From Motilimonas cestriensis (lineage in GTDB: Bacteria; Pseudomonadota; Gammaproteobacteria; Enterobacterales; CBDFNC01), in contig NZ_JAIMJA010000024.1 in NCBI RefSeq assembly GCF_021295315.1, forward strand, positions 1 through 62,102: 62,102 bases of DNA. The letters are read 5' to 3'. The position numbers and the translations under genes are program-made. Below, piece after piece: positions 10,780 through 20,265 of this stretch (the first letter of the stretch is position 1; every line of letters starts with the position of its first letter). The notes beneath the pieces were generated by a model, which had not been told where the DNA came from, did no database searches, and saw only the letters and a program-made list of their open reading frames with translations.

Positions 10780-12708
10780 ATGCTAGCGAGATTTAAAAGC
10801 CCCCTTTTACTGCAAGTTATGTTGGCAGTATTTATTCTGGTCGCTCTGCAGACCATTCTCACATTGAGCGTAACAAAAACCAGCATCACCGACCTAGTAG
10901 AAAATTTGGCTCACGAATTTGAAAGCGGCAATAATAGTACACAGCAAACGCTGGACCAAGCTCAACAAGCTATCGCCAGCGCAATGCGTAATAGTACAAT
11001 AAAAACCCAGAAAGCTCTCGACACCAGCTTGAATCATGGTTTGAATGAAGCGCAAAAAAATATTAGTGATTTAGTTGCCAGCCACGCAAAGCAAAGTATT
11101 AATGCGCAAGCGACTTTGCTTGCTTCTGTCTCCCCCCCTTATATCTGGGATAAAGATGTCCCTAAACTAACAGAGCTAGTGATTGCCGCCCATGAAAATC
11201 CAAAAGTGTTATTTGCTATCTATTTTGACGCAGAGGGAAAATACCTAACACGACATATCGACCGCAGTTCAGCCAAGGTAGCAGCGTTAATTGAGCAAGG
11301 CTCAGGCAGAAGGAAGATGGATAAACTGATCAGTGGTGCGAAGCTATCGAAGCAGGTTTATATTGCCGAAATGGATATTAATCCCAAAGGCTCGGTCATT
11401 GGCAAATTCATCATCGCCGTTGACACATCAGAGCAAGCGCAATTAAATGAAACATTAGGCCAACAATTTTCTGGTCTAATCGATAGCAGTGCAAACGAAG
11501 TAGAGCAAGTATTAAACCGCGAAGCCAAATTAACGCAACAAACCTTAACTTCATCGCTGGATCTAGTGCGTGAAGGTAACCAACAAACGGCAAACAATAT
11601 CAATCAAGCTGTGCAAGGTAATGTGGCTAGCCTGATCAAAGACCTTTGGGTTATTCTTTTATGTTCAGCCCTCGTACTCTTAGTCGCCCTCGCCTTTATT
11701 ATCAGCAACCGCATTTTATCAAAAATAGCCATGCTCACCAGCGCGCTACAAAACTTGGCCCGAGGCGGTGGTGATTTAACACAAAAAATTGCCATTCACT
11801 CGAAAGACGAAATTGGTGCCATGGCCCATAGCGTTAACGCCTTTCTTGAGAAAACCCGTAAATTGATAATTGAAGCCAACCTAGCAGCCGATCAAACCGC
11901 ATCACAAAGCCAAACCATGCAACAGAAATCGGCAGGGGTTTATCAAGCCGTTAGCAAGCAGCAGCAAGAGGTCAACGTGGTAGCAAAAGCCATGGACCAG
12001 GTTATGCAAAACATCAATCAAGAAGAAGCCGAAGTGCAAAAGGTGATGTCTAGCATTGATCAAGTAAAAACCGACAGCGAGCAAAACAATGCCACATCAC
12101 AACACGTAAAACAGTTAATTGAACAATTAGTTGAACGGGTAAGCCAAACCAACCAAAGAGTCGGCCAATTTGAGCAGCTAAGTTTAAAAATTGGCAGTGT
12201 GCTCGATGTTATTCAAGGCATTGCCGAACAAACTAACTTATTAGCCCTCAATGCCGCCATTGAAGCGGCTCGCGCAGGTGAAACCGGGCGTGGCTTTGCC
12301 GTGGTTGCTGATGAAGTTCGCACTCTTGCTAGTCGCACACAAAGCTCGACCCTAGAAATTCAACAAAGCATTGAATCACTACAAACAGAAGCGCGCACCT
12401 TAGTTAACGAGATGGAAAGTACCTTTGAGCATGCCAATGAAGGTATTACCGAGCTTAATCAAGCAGATGCTCTACAAGATGCCATTTTCCATTCTATTTC
12501 TGAGTTATATGAAATGATTGAAAATATCGCGCAGCTATCAAAACAGCAAGTTGACGTCACTAACGAAGTAAACCAAAGCACTGAACGAATGCAAGATGCT
12601 TGCGCCTCGTCACTGCTTTCAGTAGAGCAAGCCAATGAAGTGAGTGAGCAACTCTCTAGCCTTTCAAGTCAGTTAAAACTAACCATGTCGCAATTTAAAG
12701 TTGATTAA
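10780..12708 (+). CDS. Methyl-accepting chemotaxis protein
   Basis: A 642-residue transmembrane chemoreceptor. A first membrane segment (about 10-32) is followed by a periplasmic sensor region of about 260 residues rich in predicted helix, a second membrane segment (about 288-310), a HAMP domain (about 312-365) and a coiled-coil signalling domain with the strongly conserved hairpin tip containing [19 protein letters not shown], where CheA and CheW bind. The middle of the sensor region resembles a Cache fold (around [14 protein letters not shown]), but this is only a guess and the ligand is unknown. A ribosome-binding site (AAGG) precedes the ATG and a clear terminator follows the gene. It is a single-gene unit. 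Confidence 0.92.
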   Translation: MLARFKSPLLLQVMLAVFILVALQTILTLSVTKTSITDLVENLAHEFESGNNSTQQTLDQAQQAIASAMRNSTIKTQKALDTSLNHGLNEAQKNISDLVASHAKQSINAQATLLASVSPPYIWDKDVPKLTELVIAAHENPKVLFAIYFDAEGKYLTRHIDRSSAKVAALIEQGSGRRKMDKLISGAKLSKQVYIAEMDINPKGSVIGKFIIAVDTSEQAQLNETLGQQFSGLIDSSANEVEQVLNREAKLTQQTLTSSLDLVREGNQQTANNINQAVQGNVASLIKDLWVILLCSALVLLVALAFIISNRILSKIAMLTSALQNLARGGGDLTQKIAIHSKDEIGAMAHSVNAFLEKTRKLIIEANLAADQTASQSQTMQQKSAGVYQAVSKQQQEVNVVAKAMDQVMQNINQEEAEVQKVMSSIDQVKTDSEQNNATSQHVKQLIEQLVERVSQTNQRVGQFEQLSLKIGSVLDVIQGIAEQTNLLALNAAIEAARAGETGRGFAVVADEVRTLASRTQSSTLEIQQSIESLQTEARTLVNEMESTFEHANEGITELNQADALQDAIFHSISELYEMIENIAQLSKQQVDVTNEVNQSTERMQDACASSLLSVEQANEVSEQLSSLSSQLKLTMSQFKVD

Positions 12709-12731
12709 TCTTTAAACTAGCGATGAAAACA

Positions 12732-12757
12732 AAAACGGTGGCCTAAGCCACCGTTTT
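12732..12757 (+). terminator. Terminator after the chemoreceptor gene
   Basis: A perfect 11-bp stem (12732-12742 with 12747-12757) around a CTAA loop. The stem has A-run and T-run flanks, so it could act in both directions. It lies 23 bp past the stop. Confidence 0.88.
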
Positions 12758-12759
12758 CA

Positions 12760-13515
12760 TTTACATTTAGTGCTTTGCTTTTAAAACTATTAATAATAAA
12801 TTTAATCTCTAAAAATTCAATCACTTAAGTAAGTAAAATGTAAAATCATGATTTCCAATTTTAAAATGTTCAGTCATATTTTTAAGCAAAACACACATTT
12901 TACCGTTATACCGCGCTAGGTTGTTTTTTTGTTGCAACTTTACTACAGGCGTGGCGTACATCAGTAAAACAACGTAACGAGCAAAGTTGGGCGAATAAGC
13001 GTTATTACTTGGGGATAATATCTGTCGAAAGGAATTGGGCTGTGTTTGTGACTTTCGTAACAGGTTTCAACCTGCCTACTTTCAATAGGAGAAATTAAAA
13101 CAGAAAAAATGAGCATCCAGAGCGATAGTCAAAAGAAGAGCGAACGTTGTGAAGTGAAATCCAGAGCAACACAAAGAAGCGGCTTAATAATTTAACCCGA
13201 ATCTTGGATAAGCGAACATAGTATATTTTCCTGCAAAAACGCTGTGAATATGTCCTTATAAGCTTTGCGTTTTCATCCCTGAAAACGAAATTTTGCTGTA
13301 AAACATACTTTATTTAGCTGCGTTAAGCTTAAACAGAACTGAGGTTAATTTAGGCAACAACTGACTTGAAAAAAACATTGCGCTTCACTAGCTGGCCAGA
13401 TACTTAACAGGCTCTCGGTTGATTTAATTTTCCAACACATCGGGGGATACAGCCTTGCATTTGCTGTGACAGCTGTTCCTTTTAGATGGGGTGCATAGGC
13501 GATCCCACTTGATGG
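12760..13515. other. Gene-free 750-bp stretch, probable dispersed repeat
   Basis: No convincing gene lies here on either strand. The right part (about 13200-13330) contains nested inverted repeats, listed separately. Around 12930-13040 a segment translates in one broken frame into a peptide-like string (CNFTTGVAYISKTT, then a stop), as decayed or repetitive DNA often does. I think the whole stretch is a non-coding repeat or the remains of a mobile element, but I cannot name its family. It separates the chemoreceptor from the end of the Tad operon. Confidence 0.45.
13218..13311. repeat. Nested imperfect palindrome, MITE-like candidate
   Basis: The outer arms (13218-13239 and 13291-13311) form an imperfect inverted repeat that shares the pattern GTAT-TTTT-C-GCAAAA. 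Inside lies a perfect 8-bp hairpin with a TCCC loop (CGTTTTCA at 13268-13275, TGAAAACG at 13280-13287). Such structure without a gene suits a small non-autonomous element or an intergenic repeat family. No target duplication was found. Confidence 0.45.
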
Positions 13516-13905
13516 TTACAGCTCAGCGGTTGGCGCTGGGAAAGTAGGCATTCGCCAGATCACCCACGTTTCAATGCAAACAATGACCATCAGCAGACTT
13601 TGCCCACGCCAATCGGTTAACACCAGCGTCACCGTAGCACCAATCGATAACCAAGTAATCAATAAAATGCGGATTTTCTCTTTCCGACTCAACCCCTGTC
13701 CAGACTTGATGCGGCGTAATGACGAACCAAACAATGGGTGATGCAGCAGCCAATGTTGAAAGCTCGGTGAGCTAACACTAAAGCAATACAACGCCAGCAA
13801 GGCAAATGGCACCGTCGGCAGTAAGGGTAAAAAAGCACCGATAAATGCCAATGAAACCGCCAGCCAACCTGCACATAGAAACAGATATTTTTTAATCAAA
13901 ACCAA
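13516..13905 (-). CDS. DUF454 (YbaN-like) small inner-membrane protein
   Basis: A 129-residue protein with hydrophobic segments at about residues 7-40 and 83-118. The family signature is clear: LPLLPTVPFALLAL followed by a CF-S-SSPSFQHWLL segment and a short basic loop (SLRRIKSGQGLSRKEK). DUF454 proteins are widespread inner-membrane proteins of unknown function. It begins 8 bp after the tadG stop on the same strand, so it is probably transcribed as the last gene of the Tad operon. I know of no role for it in pilus assembly, so it may be a passenger. Confidence 0.85.
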   Translation of the reverse strand: MVLIKKYLFLCAGWLAVSLAFIGAFLPLLPTVPFALLALYCFSVSSPSFQHWLLHHPLFGSSLRRIKSGQGLSRKEKIRILLITWLSIGATVTLVLTDWRGQSLLMVIVCIETWVIWRMPTFPAPTAEL

Positions 13906-13913
13906 ACATGCCT

Positions 13914-15305
13914 CTAACGGGTGAGCACTATGTCATCTATCGACAACGCTATTTGTTTCATTACGGTGCGAATATTACGACTGCTAGCACGATAATAGTT
14001 ACCACTACTGGCACAGGCTTGTACCACTGGCGAGCGGTTTTCAAAATCAATACTGTAAATCACAATACCATTGCGTTTCATCGCGCGGCACAGCTCCAAT
14101 TGCTTTTTATCGCGCACTGCAGCGTTGATCAAGTGATTACCATCAGAAAACAGCACCATGATTTTTTTATTGCTTACGACACCATATTTGCGTGGTAAAT
14201 CCGCGAGCTTGCTGCTCCAATGACCTTGCCACAAAGGTGACAACAAGCGCCACGCCCACATCACGCCCTCTGCATTATTGGTGTTGAATTCAGAATAAAG
14301 GCTATCAACGCCGCCCGTGAACGCTTTTTTAGTGGTGATAAACGGCACGATTTTACTCACACCACAATCAGCATGGTCAAATGCGCCCAACTTATCACGG
14401 CGATTTTCTAAATAAGGATTATCGTTGCTGCTGGGTTTAAACGACAGCAATGGCGTACCGTCACCATATCGGGTAATCCCCGGCTCCTTGGTGCTCACAT
14501 ACAGCCAAGGCCGATAACGATTAGACGATGGCGGCTGTTCTAATTTAGCGACCCAAGCTGAATTCACTTGTCGTACGCTGTTAATCCCATCGACATCTTC
14601 TTGTAGCTGCGCACAAAATGCGCCTCTCGCACGTCCCGGTACTTCTCGATCTAATAGATCTGGCCAGCGACGCTCCTTACCCAACAACCTTAAACCACGG
14701 CTAAGCACCACGCTATCAGGATGAAAAAAGGCCGGGTAATCACCAATATTCACCAGTCCAGTAGCGGGAATAATACTGACGGCTTTATGATGATTACGTC
14801 GTTCGTTACTGAAAACAATATCGCCAAATTCCTTCAAACCTTGCTTAATTTTTGTCATCGGCCCACCGCTCATCGAGTCAGATACGTCTAACATTAAAGC
14901 AATTTCTAAAGTTGTGGCTAAAGTATTAGCCGCCACTTGCTGAGACAATCGCACAGGCGTTGAATCGGGAATAAAGCCAGTCATTTCTGGTGCCACTCGT
15001 GTTGACACCGTCAAGGTTGCGCCGCCTTCTTTTTGCATCAATTGGCCATCGACAGCTGACATACCATTGCGATCTACCGACGCACTGTTCACCGCTAATA
15101 ACTGCGCGGCATCAGCCTCGCCATTCTCACTGTCGGCTCCTGAATACAAGGCGGCATCTGCCGCACCAGATAGACGACTGGATGCGGTGTTAAGGCGAAT
15201 GGTTTCAACCACGACCGCCATAAAGGTCAAGGCCCCCACCAGCATTAACGCGAGACTCGGTGAAATAGCGCCACGCTGGCGTCCCTGAAAAGAGAAAAAA
15301 GACAT
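13914..15305 (-). CDS. tadG: TadG-like pilus assembly protein with von Willebrand A domain
   Basis: This 463-residue protein has the Tad-associated N-terminal membrane segment (RGAISPSLALMLVGALTF, about residues 10-35) and then a large exported region with a von Willebrand factor A domain. The metal-ion-dependent adhesion motif is present as LDVSDSMSGG near residue 140. Family members are minor components of Tad pilus machines; their exact job is unclear, and adhesion or assembly at the cell surface has been proposed. It is the last recognisable pilus gene of the operon and begins 1 bp after the tadF stop. Confidence 0.87.
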   Translation of the reverse strand: MSFFSFQGRQRGAISPSLALMLVGALTFMAVVVETIRLNTASSRLSGAADAALYSGADSENGEADAAQLLAVNSASVDRNGMSAVDGQLMQKEGGATLTVSTRVAPEMTGFIPDSTPVRLSQQVAANTLATTLEIALMLDVSDSMSGGPMTKIKQGLKEFGDIVFSNERRNHHKAVSIIPATGLVNIGDYPAFFHPDSVVLSRGLRLLGKERRWPDLLDREVPGRARGAFCAQLQEDVDGINSVRQVNSAWVAKLEQPPSSNRYRPWLYVSTKEPGITRYGDGTPLLSFKPSSNDNPYLENRRDKLGAFDHADCGVSKIVPFITTKKAFTGGVDSLYSEFNTNNAEGVMWAWRLLSPLWQGHWSSKLADLPRKYGVVSNKKIMVLFSDGNHLINAAVRDKKQLELCRAMKRNGIVIYSIDFENRSPVVQACASSGNYYRASSRNIRTVMKQIALSIDDIVLTR

Positions 15306-15306
15306 A

Positions 15307-15789
15307 TCAATTTACTTCTTGAATAAAATGGGCTTGAAATCCCGAATGGGGCCAAATATGTTTCATCCAGCCTTTAGTGGCGGGAATATCAGCCTGATAA
15401 CACAAGGTCACTTTCACCACACTACCCACGGCAAGACTGGGCCACGGCACCTGCGCTTGGCAGCCGGAGCCGCGCAATAATAATTCAACAAGACCGGTGG
15501 CGGCGTTATAGCGCTCAATGGTTAAACTCGCCCGTCCCGCAGCCACACTCGACAGTTGCTGATCGGCATAATCTTGATAATATCCCAAGCGTAATAACGC
15601 TGCGGGGCTATCCATAATTATTTTATTGCTCACCAATTGCGTGATGTTATACGCCACATTAGTGAGGCGTTGCTCAACTCGTAGCACTGAAAACACCTGC
15701 GAGCTAGCCACAATCAATAGCATTAATACCGGAATACACAGCGCAGCCTCGATGCTGATACTACCCCGCTGGCGTTGGACTAATTTCAT
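15307..15789 (-). CDS. tadF: TadF-like pseudopilin
   Basis: A 160-residue protein with a class of N-terminus shared by TadE and TadF: a short basic leader, then RGSISIEAALCIPVLMLL. This holds the G/x-x-x-x-E pattern recognised by the TadV prepilin peptidase, followed by a hydrophobic helix. These pseudopilins are needed for Flp pilus production in Aggregatibacter. TadE and TadF are very similar in layout, and I assign the names by order. It lies 34 bp after tadE and 1 bp before tadG. Confidence 0.82.
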   Translation of the reverse strand: MKLVQRQRGSISIEAALCIPVLMLLIVASSQVFSVLRVEQRLTNVAYNITQLVSNKIIMDSPAALLRLGYYQDYADQQLSSVAAGRASLTIERYNAATGLVELLLRGSGCQAQVPWPSLAVGSVVKVTLCYQADIPATKGWMKHIWPHSGFQAHFIQEVN

Positions 15790-15823
15790 CTTAAACTCTC
15801 ATGACAGCAGACACCGACTAAAC

Positions 15824-16312
15824 CTAATCAAACAACTGTGACGGATGTAAAATTAAAGTACTGGTGTAGCGCAGCGGCTGATTACCAAACCAAGAAATAG
15901 GAGTGAATAACAGTTTAGTTTCAAGGGTGGCGGTGACTTTAAACACCGGATCATCTGGGGTGGTGATCGTCGGCTGCTGATCCTCTGACTCAGCACTTAC
16001 CGCCAGTAAGGCTTGTAATGAAGTATATTGTTGCACTTGGATATCCACCTTGTCGATCAAACCATGGCCATAATCCGTTAGCTTCTGTTTAATCAAACTT
16101 TTGGTCAGCGGTTGTTGGCGCCAATCAGAAACCAATAAATCACGTAAAGTGCTGCGCATACTTTGGTCTAAGATGCTGTACTGCCAATGAATTCTCGCTA
16201 CATCCAAAAATAAAAACAGCAACACCAAGATCACGGGAAACAACAACGCAGCTTCAATACTCACCACCCCACGCTGACGATGCTTGAGCAAACTTTGGCA
16301 TTGTGTACTCAT
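15824..16312 (-). CDS. tadE: TadE-like pseudopilin
   Basis: A 162-residue protein. The leader ends in RG and the mature part begins VVSIEAALLFPVILVLLFLF, the glutamate at +5 and the hydrophobic helix being the features that the prepilin peptidase and pilus machine recognise. Its start codon overlaps the tadD stop (ATGA), which indicates translational coupling. The rest is periplasmic or pilus-associated and has no other motif that I recognise. Confidence 0.85.
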   Translation of the reverse strand: MSTQCQSLLKHRQRGVVSIEAALLFPVILVLLFLFLDVARIHWQYSILDQSMRSTLRDLLVSDWRQQPLTKSLIKQKLTDYGHGLIDKVDIQVQQYTSLQALLAVSAESEDQQPTITTPDDPVFKVTATLETKLLFTPISWFGNQPLRYTSTLILHPSQLFD

Positions 16313-17100
16313 TGGGTATTTGCTACCGCAGTCATGGCTGGTAAACCTGCTTTTAATTGCACTAAGTCATGTTGTAACTGCTCGCGAGTCAGGTATTTTG
16401 CAAGAATATGCTTCGCTTGCTGCTCTTTGCCTTGCGCCAATAGCAACAACGCCCAGTTCATTTCCACTCGTTGCGACAATTGTTGATAGTTGAGCAAGGG
16501 AGAAAAGGTACTTTTAGCCCGTTCAAGATCGCCCTGCATTAACCAGCATAAAGCTAAATTACTGCGAAACGTGGCACTGTCAGGATCGCTGGCCAGCGCC
16601 AAGTTAAAATGCTCTACCGCAACATCAAAGGCTTGTTGGTTTAATTGCGCGACCGCAAGGCCATTATGCAGTTGACCAATTAAACCACTTTGCGGCGTTG
16701 CCCACTGTAAGCCTTGACTATACGTTTTGATTGCGCTGGCGCTGTCATCCGCTTTTAGTTGAAACTGGCCCAAATAATAAGCCGCTTGCGCCGCTTCACT
16801 GCCCTCGCTATCCAGTAACCGCCGCAACTGTTTTTGCGCTGCTTGTTTTTGGTCTAACTGATACAAGGTGCGCGCTAGCATTAATCGAGCCATTTGATGA
16901 TCAGGTTGCTGCTCTATGGTTTTTTCCAACAAGCTTAACGCGCGATCAAACTGCGCATAATCAAACGCGGCTTGTGCCATCGCCAAATTGTTTTCCACTT
17001 CTTTCACCGCATTATTATTCGCGGTTTGGCTACAACCAGCGAGCAATAACAAGCCTAAACCGATTATCCATTGCAGGGAAATTTTCACACACGTAAACAT
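16309..17100 (-). CDS. tadD: TadD-like TPR lipoprotein
   Basis: A 263-residue protein with a lipoprotein signal (LLLLAGC) and tandem tetratricopeptide repeats over about residues 40-220 (for example the segments QFDRALSLLEKTIEQQPDHQ and AFDVAVEHFNLALASDPDSA). In Tad systems TadD is a small TPR lipoprotein needed for pilus assembly, probably by guiding secretin subunits as PilW/PilF does for type IV pili. That parallel is inference. It is coupled to tadE by an ATGA overlap and begins 18 bp after tadC. Confidence 0.85.
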   Translation of the reverse strand: MFTCVKISLQWIIGLGLLLLAGCSQTANNNAVKEVENNLAMAQAAFDYAQFDRALSLLEKTIEQQPDHQMARLMLARTLYQLDQKQAAQKQLRRLLDSEGSEAAQAAYYLGQFQLKADDSASAIKTYSQGLQWATPQSGLIGQLHNGLAVAQLNQQAFDVAVEHFNLALASDPDSATFRSNLALCWLMQGDLERAKSTFSPLLNYQQLSQRVEMNWALLLLAQGKEQQAKHILAKYLTREQLQHDLVQLKAGLPAMTAVANTQ

Positions 17101-17118
17101 AACGATGATTCCTAAGAG

Positions 17119-18036
17119 TTAACTCAAACTATCTAACAATAAATTCATGGTTGGTGCGATAATCAGCACTAGCAGCGGCAGCATAATGAACAACATTTGG
17201 ATCAAGGTGATCCGTCCGGGTAAGCGTCCAGCTTGCTCTTCCAGTGACATTTTGCGCATTTGTCTGGCATCGCTGCTAATTGAACGCATGGTTTCAGCTA
17301 GCGGTGCACCGTATTTTTGCGCCATTGCCAAGGTGTTACCTAAACGGCTTAACTCTGTGAGACCAGTACGCCAAGCCAGTTTTTTAATACACTGAGCATG
17401 ATCTCCAACCATTTTCATTTCACTGTGGGTGCGTAAAAACTGTGCCGCCAAACGTGGCTCGACGCTGTTTAAATAAAACCCGACTTTTTCCGTCGCACGC
17501 TCAAGTGACAAGCCCGCCTCAATGCTGATCACCATTAAATCAATCGCATCTGGCACCACTTGTTGCTGCTGCGCTTTGGCTTTTTTACCTAAATGTCGCA
17601 AGATATACTCAGGCAAGTTAGAGCCCAGTACATATCCCACCAACACATAGGTTAAGGTTAAATAGCCCAATGGTTGTGGCTGTGATAACTGCCAGAAAAA
17701 TGCTACGAGCATTGCCCCTATACCCATCAGTAATTTACTGGCACATAAACGCGCTAAAGCCCCATGCGAGTAGATGCCCCCGTGCTCTAACATTTGAGTC
17801 AGGCGTTTTGTTTCTTTATCCGTGATGGGGTAAAGCATGCCAACCTTCACTAGTATCGACGGTGTTTCCGATGCGCTTTGCCAACGTCCTTGCGCATTAA
17901 ACACATAACGAATTAGCTGCCGCTGCTGCTGCTGCAACTGTTGTCGCCACTGCCAGATCAGTCCCAGCAACAACCCGGTGACACCCAGTATAAATGCCAC
18001 TAAAAAACCATTACTGGCCACTCCAATGAATGTCAT
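17119..18036 (-). CDS. tadC: TadC-like inner-membrane platform protein
   Basis: This 305-residue membrane protein belongs to the type II secretion F (GspF) superfamily. It has one N-terminal membrane segment (about 8-28), a cytoplasmic region, and membrane segments near 110-150 and at the C-terminus (RITLIQMLFIMLPLLVLII). TadB and TadC together form the inner-membrane platform on which the TadA ATPase acts. It begins 3 bp after the tadB stop. Confidence 0.88.
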   Translation of the reverse strand: MTFIGVASNGFLVAFILGVTGLLLGLIWQWRQQLQQQQRQLIRYVFNAQGRWQSASETPSILVKVGMLYPITDKETKRLTQMLEHGGIYSHGALARLCASKLLMGIGAMLVAFFWQLSQPQPLGYLTLTYVLVGYVLGSNLPEYILRHLGKKAKAQQQQVVPDAIDLMVISIEAGLSLERATEKVGFYLNSVEPRLAAQFLRTHSEMKMVGDHAQCIKKLAWRTGLTELSRLGNTLAMAQKYGAPLAETMRSISSDARQMRKMSLEEQAGRLPGRITLIQMLFIMLPLLVLIIAPTMNLLLDSLS

Positions 18037-18039
18037 CGG

Positions 18040-18936
18040 CTACCCTTTTAATTGCGTCATGCGACGAATAAAAAACAACCCCAACGCCACGCTAATCACC
18101 ACATAACAAATCACGGCTTGGCCATTAAAAGTGGTCATCAGAAACTGAAAATGCTCTTGGCCTGTGGTGAACAACACCAAGGTGACAAACACTGGTAACG
18201 CCGCCAACACTTTGGCTGAGTTGCGTGATTCGGCGGTAATAGTTTGAATACTCGCGGCTAATTCTCGGCGCGCTCGCAAGGTGTCACTAAGACGATGTAA
18301 CACATCGGCTAAACGACCTCCGGTTTCTTGTTGTAAGCTCAATACAATAGTCAAAAAACGAAACTCAGGCATTGGCATCCGTTGCGCCGCATGTTGCATG
18401 GCCTCTTGTAAGGTTTGCCCTACTTTTAACTCATCGTGCATCTGATGAAATAGCCGCGCAGTCACACCTTGATGCTGTGTCGCGATAATGCCAAACACAT
18501 CAACCAAAGGAGAGCCAACGCGCAAGGCGCGGATCAAGCCATCAATCACATCAGGCAGTTCTTGACGAAAACTATCCATCGCTCGTTGCTGCAATTGGTA
18601 ATAAGCAAAGATTACAAACACCACCGCAATAGCGATGCTCATCACCATGCTCAGAAAAATACTCATGCCATTGCTTACTAACACCAGTGGCATCAATAAT
18701 ACAAATCCAATCAAGATCCGTTGCCATTTACGGCGTTTGGTTTCGCCCAAAAAAGTGTTAAATGCCACATACCAAGCCCATTGCATTGACAAACCACGTT
18801 CAGCGGTTAGCACTAATTTTGGTTCGGTGAGCACATAACGTAATTGCTGTTGTTGCCATTGTTGCTGGCGTTGTTGATAGCGCCAATAAGCTAGCACCGT
18901 TGCCGCCCACAGCAAGATGATCAGCAGATAAATCAT
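18040..18936 (-). CDS. tadB: TadB-like inner-membrane platform protein
   Basis: A member of the GspF superfamily and partner of TadC. I choose the ATG at 18934-18936 (MIYLLIILLWAATVLAYW), because it overlaps the stop of the upstream ATPase gene as ATGA; this gives 298 residues with an N-terminal membrane helix, two further helices near 80-120 and a C-terminal pair. An upstream in-frame start 36 bp earlier is possible but would lie within the ATPase gene and before the signal helix. The cytoplasmic GspF-type segment with LPDVIDGLIRALRVGSPL is well conserved. Confidence 0.88.
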   Translation of the reverse strand: MIYLLIILLWAATVLAYWRYQQRQQQWQQQQLRYVLTEPKLVLTAERGLSMQWAWYVAFNTFLGETKRRKWQRILIGFVLLMPLVLVSNGMSIFLSMVMSIAIAVVFVIFAYYQLQQRAMDSFRQELPDVIDGLIRALRVGSPLVDVFGIIATQHQGVTARLFHQMHDELKVGQTLQEAMQHAAQRMPMPEFRFLTIVLSLQQETGGRLADVLHRLSDTLRARRELAASIQTITAESRNSAKVLAALPVFVTLVLFTTGQEHFQFLMTTFNGQAVICYVVISVALGLFFIRRMTQLKG

Positions 18937-20261
18937 GATCCCTCGCGCTCCAATTCGGACGGATTCAAACACGCTTGGATCGCAAGGTGTTGACCAAAAT
19001 GTGCCGCTTTTTCGATCAACGATTCCGACACAGCAAAGGACGAGAAATTTCCGTCAATCTGAGTACCACGGGCCTGAGTCAGCGTAAACTTAAAAATAGG
19101 TCGCATTTTTATTTGCTCACCTTCAATACCAACGATCTCGCTAATGGCAGTGATCCGGCGCTTCCCATCTCGCATTCGTTCCAACTGCACCACCAAATCA
19201 ATGGCACTCACAATTTGTGAACGGATAATGTTTTCCGATATTTTTTCCGCGCCCATCTGCAACATATTAGACAAGCGCAATAAGGCATCTTCAGGATTAT
19301 TCGCATGCAAGGTACACAGCGAACCGTCATGGCCGGTATTCATCGCTTGCAACATATCAAATGCTTCCGAGCCACGCACTTCCCCTAAAATAATCCGATC
19401 AGGGCGCATACGTAAGGCATTTTTAACTAAAGCTCTCACCGTCACTTCGCCGCGCCCTTCACTGCTTTCATTACGCGTTTCTAATGCGACCCAGTGGGGT
19501 TGATCTAAGGACAGCTCGGCGGCATCTTCGATGGTTAAGATCCGCTCATCATCGCTAATATGCTTACTCAAAGCATTTAGCAAGGTAGTTTTACCCGAGC
19601 CAGTGCCGCCCGACACCAAAATGTTAAACCGGCATTGCGTGGCTAGCGCCAAAAACTGCGCCATTCCCGCTGATACACTGCCACTATTGACTAACGTCGA
19701 TAACAACAACTTACTGGCTGGAAATTTCCGAATGGAAATACACGTACCGTGTAAGGCTAATGGCGGAGCAATCACGTTAACCCGGCTACCATCGGCTAAA
19801 CGGGCATCGACCATCGGCGTTGATTCATCCACCCGTCGCCCTACCGCATTCACAATCCGCTGCGCCACGTTCAATACATGCTGCTGATCGCGAAACGTAA
19901 CATCCGTTAACTCTAGTTTTCCATAACGCTCTACATAAACGGTACTAGCACCATTGACCAAAATATCCGAAACACTGGGATCGTCTAATAATGGTTGGAT
20001 CGGACCGATACCAATCATTTCATCGACTAACTGTAAACACAAACGGTCGATTTCACTGCTGTTATAAGGCAGCATTTTCCGTCCCGCAATATCATTAAGC
20101 GCACTGGTAACGCGCAAAATTAAAGCAGGTTTAGATAAAGTGGCCGCAACCGACGGCTCAACTAATTCATAAAATGCTTCACGCGCGGCGTCTGAAATCG
20201 CCAACAGTTCACTGTTGCGACTCACTGCACCTTGGTTCATGGCACTGATTTGACCAAACAT
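18933..20261 (-). CDS. cpaF: Tad pilus assembly ATPase (TadA/CpaF)
   Basis: The cytoplasmic secretion ATPase (442 residues) that powers Flp pilus assembly. It shows a Walker A motif (GGTGSGKTTLLNAL), an aspartate box region, and a Walker B/His-box segment (RIILGEVRGSEAFDML followed by NTGHDGSLCTLHANN). These features define the CpaF/TadA branch of type II/IV secretion ATPases. It begins 4 bp after tadZ. The symbol cpaF is used here to avoid confusion with the tRNA deaminase gene tadA in this window. Confidence 0.93.
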   Translation of the reverse strand: MFGQISAMNQGAVSRNSELLAISDAAREAFYELVEPSVAATLSKPALILRVTSALNDIAGRKMLPYNSSEIDRLCLQLVDEMIGIGPIQPLLDDPSVSDILVNGASTVYVERYGKLELTDVTFRDQQHVLNVAQRIVNAVGRRVDESTPMVDARLADGSRVNVIAPPLALHGTCISIRKFPASKLLLSTLVNSGSVSAGMAQFLALATQCRFNILVSGGTGSGKTTLLNALSKHISDDERILTIEDAAELSLDQPHWVALETRNESSEGRGEVTVRALVKNALRMRPDRIILGEVRGSEAFDMLQAMNTGHDGSLCTLHANNPEDALLRLSNMLQMGAEKISENIIRSQIVSAIDLVVQLERMRDGKRRITAISEIVGIEGEQIKMRPIFKFTLTQARGTQIDGNFSSFAVSESLIEKAAHFGQHLAIQACLNPSELEREGS

Positions 20262-20265
20262 TGGT

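Noticed and set aside
13109-13195. A 28-codon frame with AGGAG upstream
   Set aside because: The distance from AGGAG to the ATG is 17 nt, too long for normal initiation, and the frame lies in probable repeat DNA.
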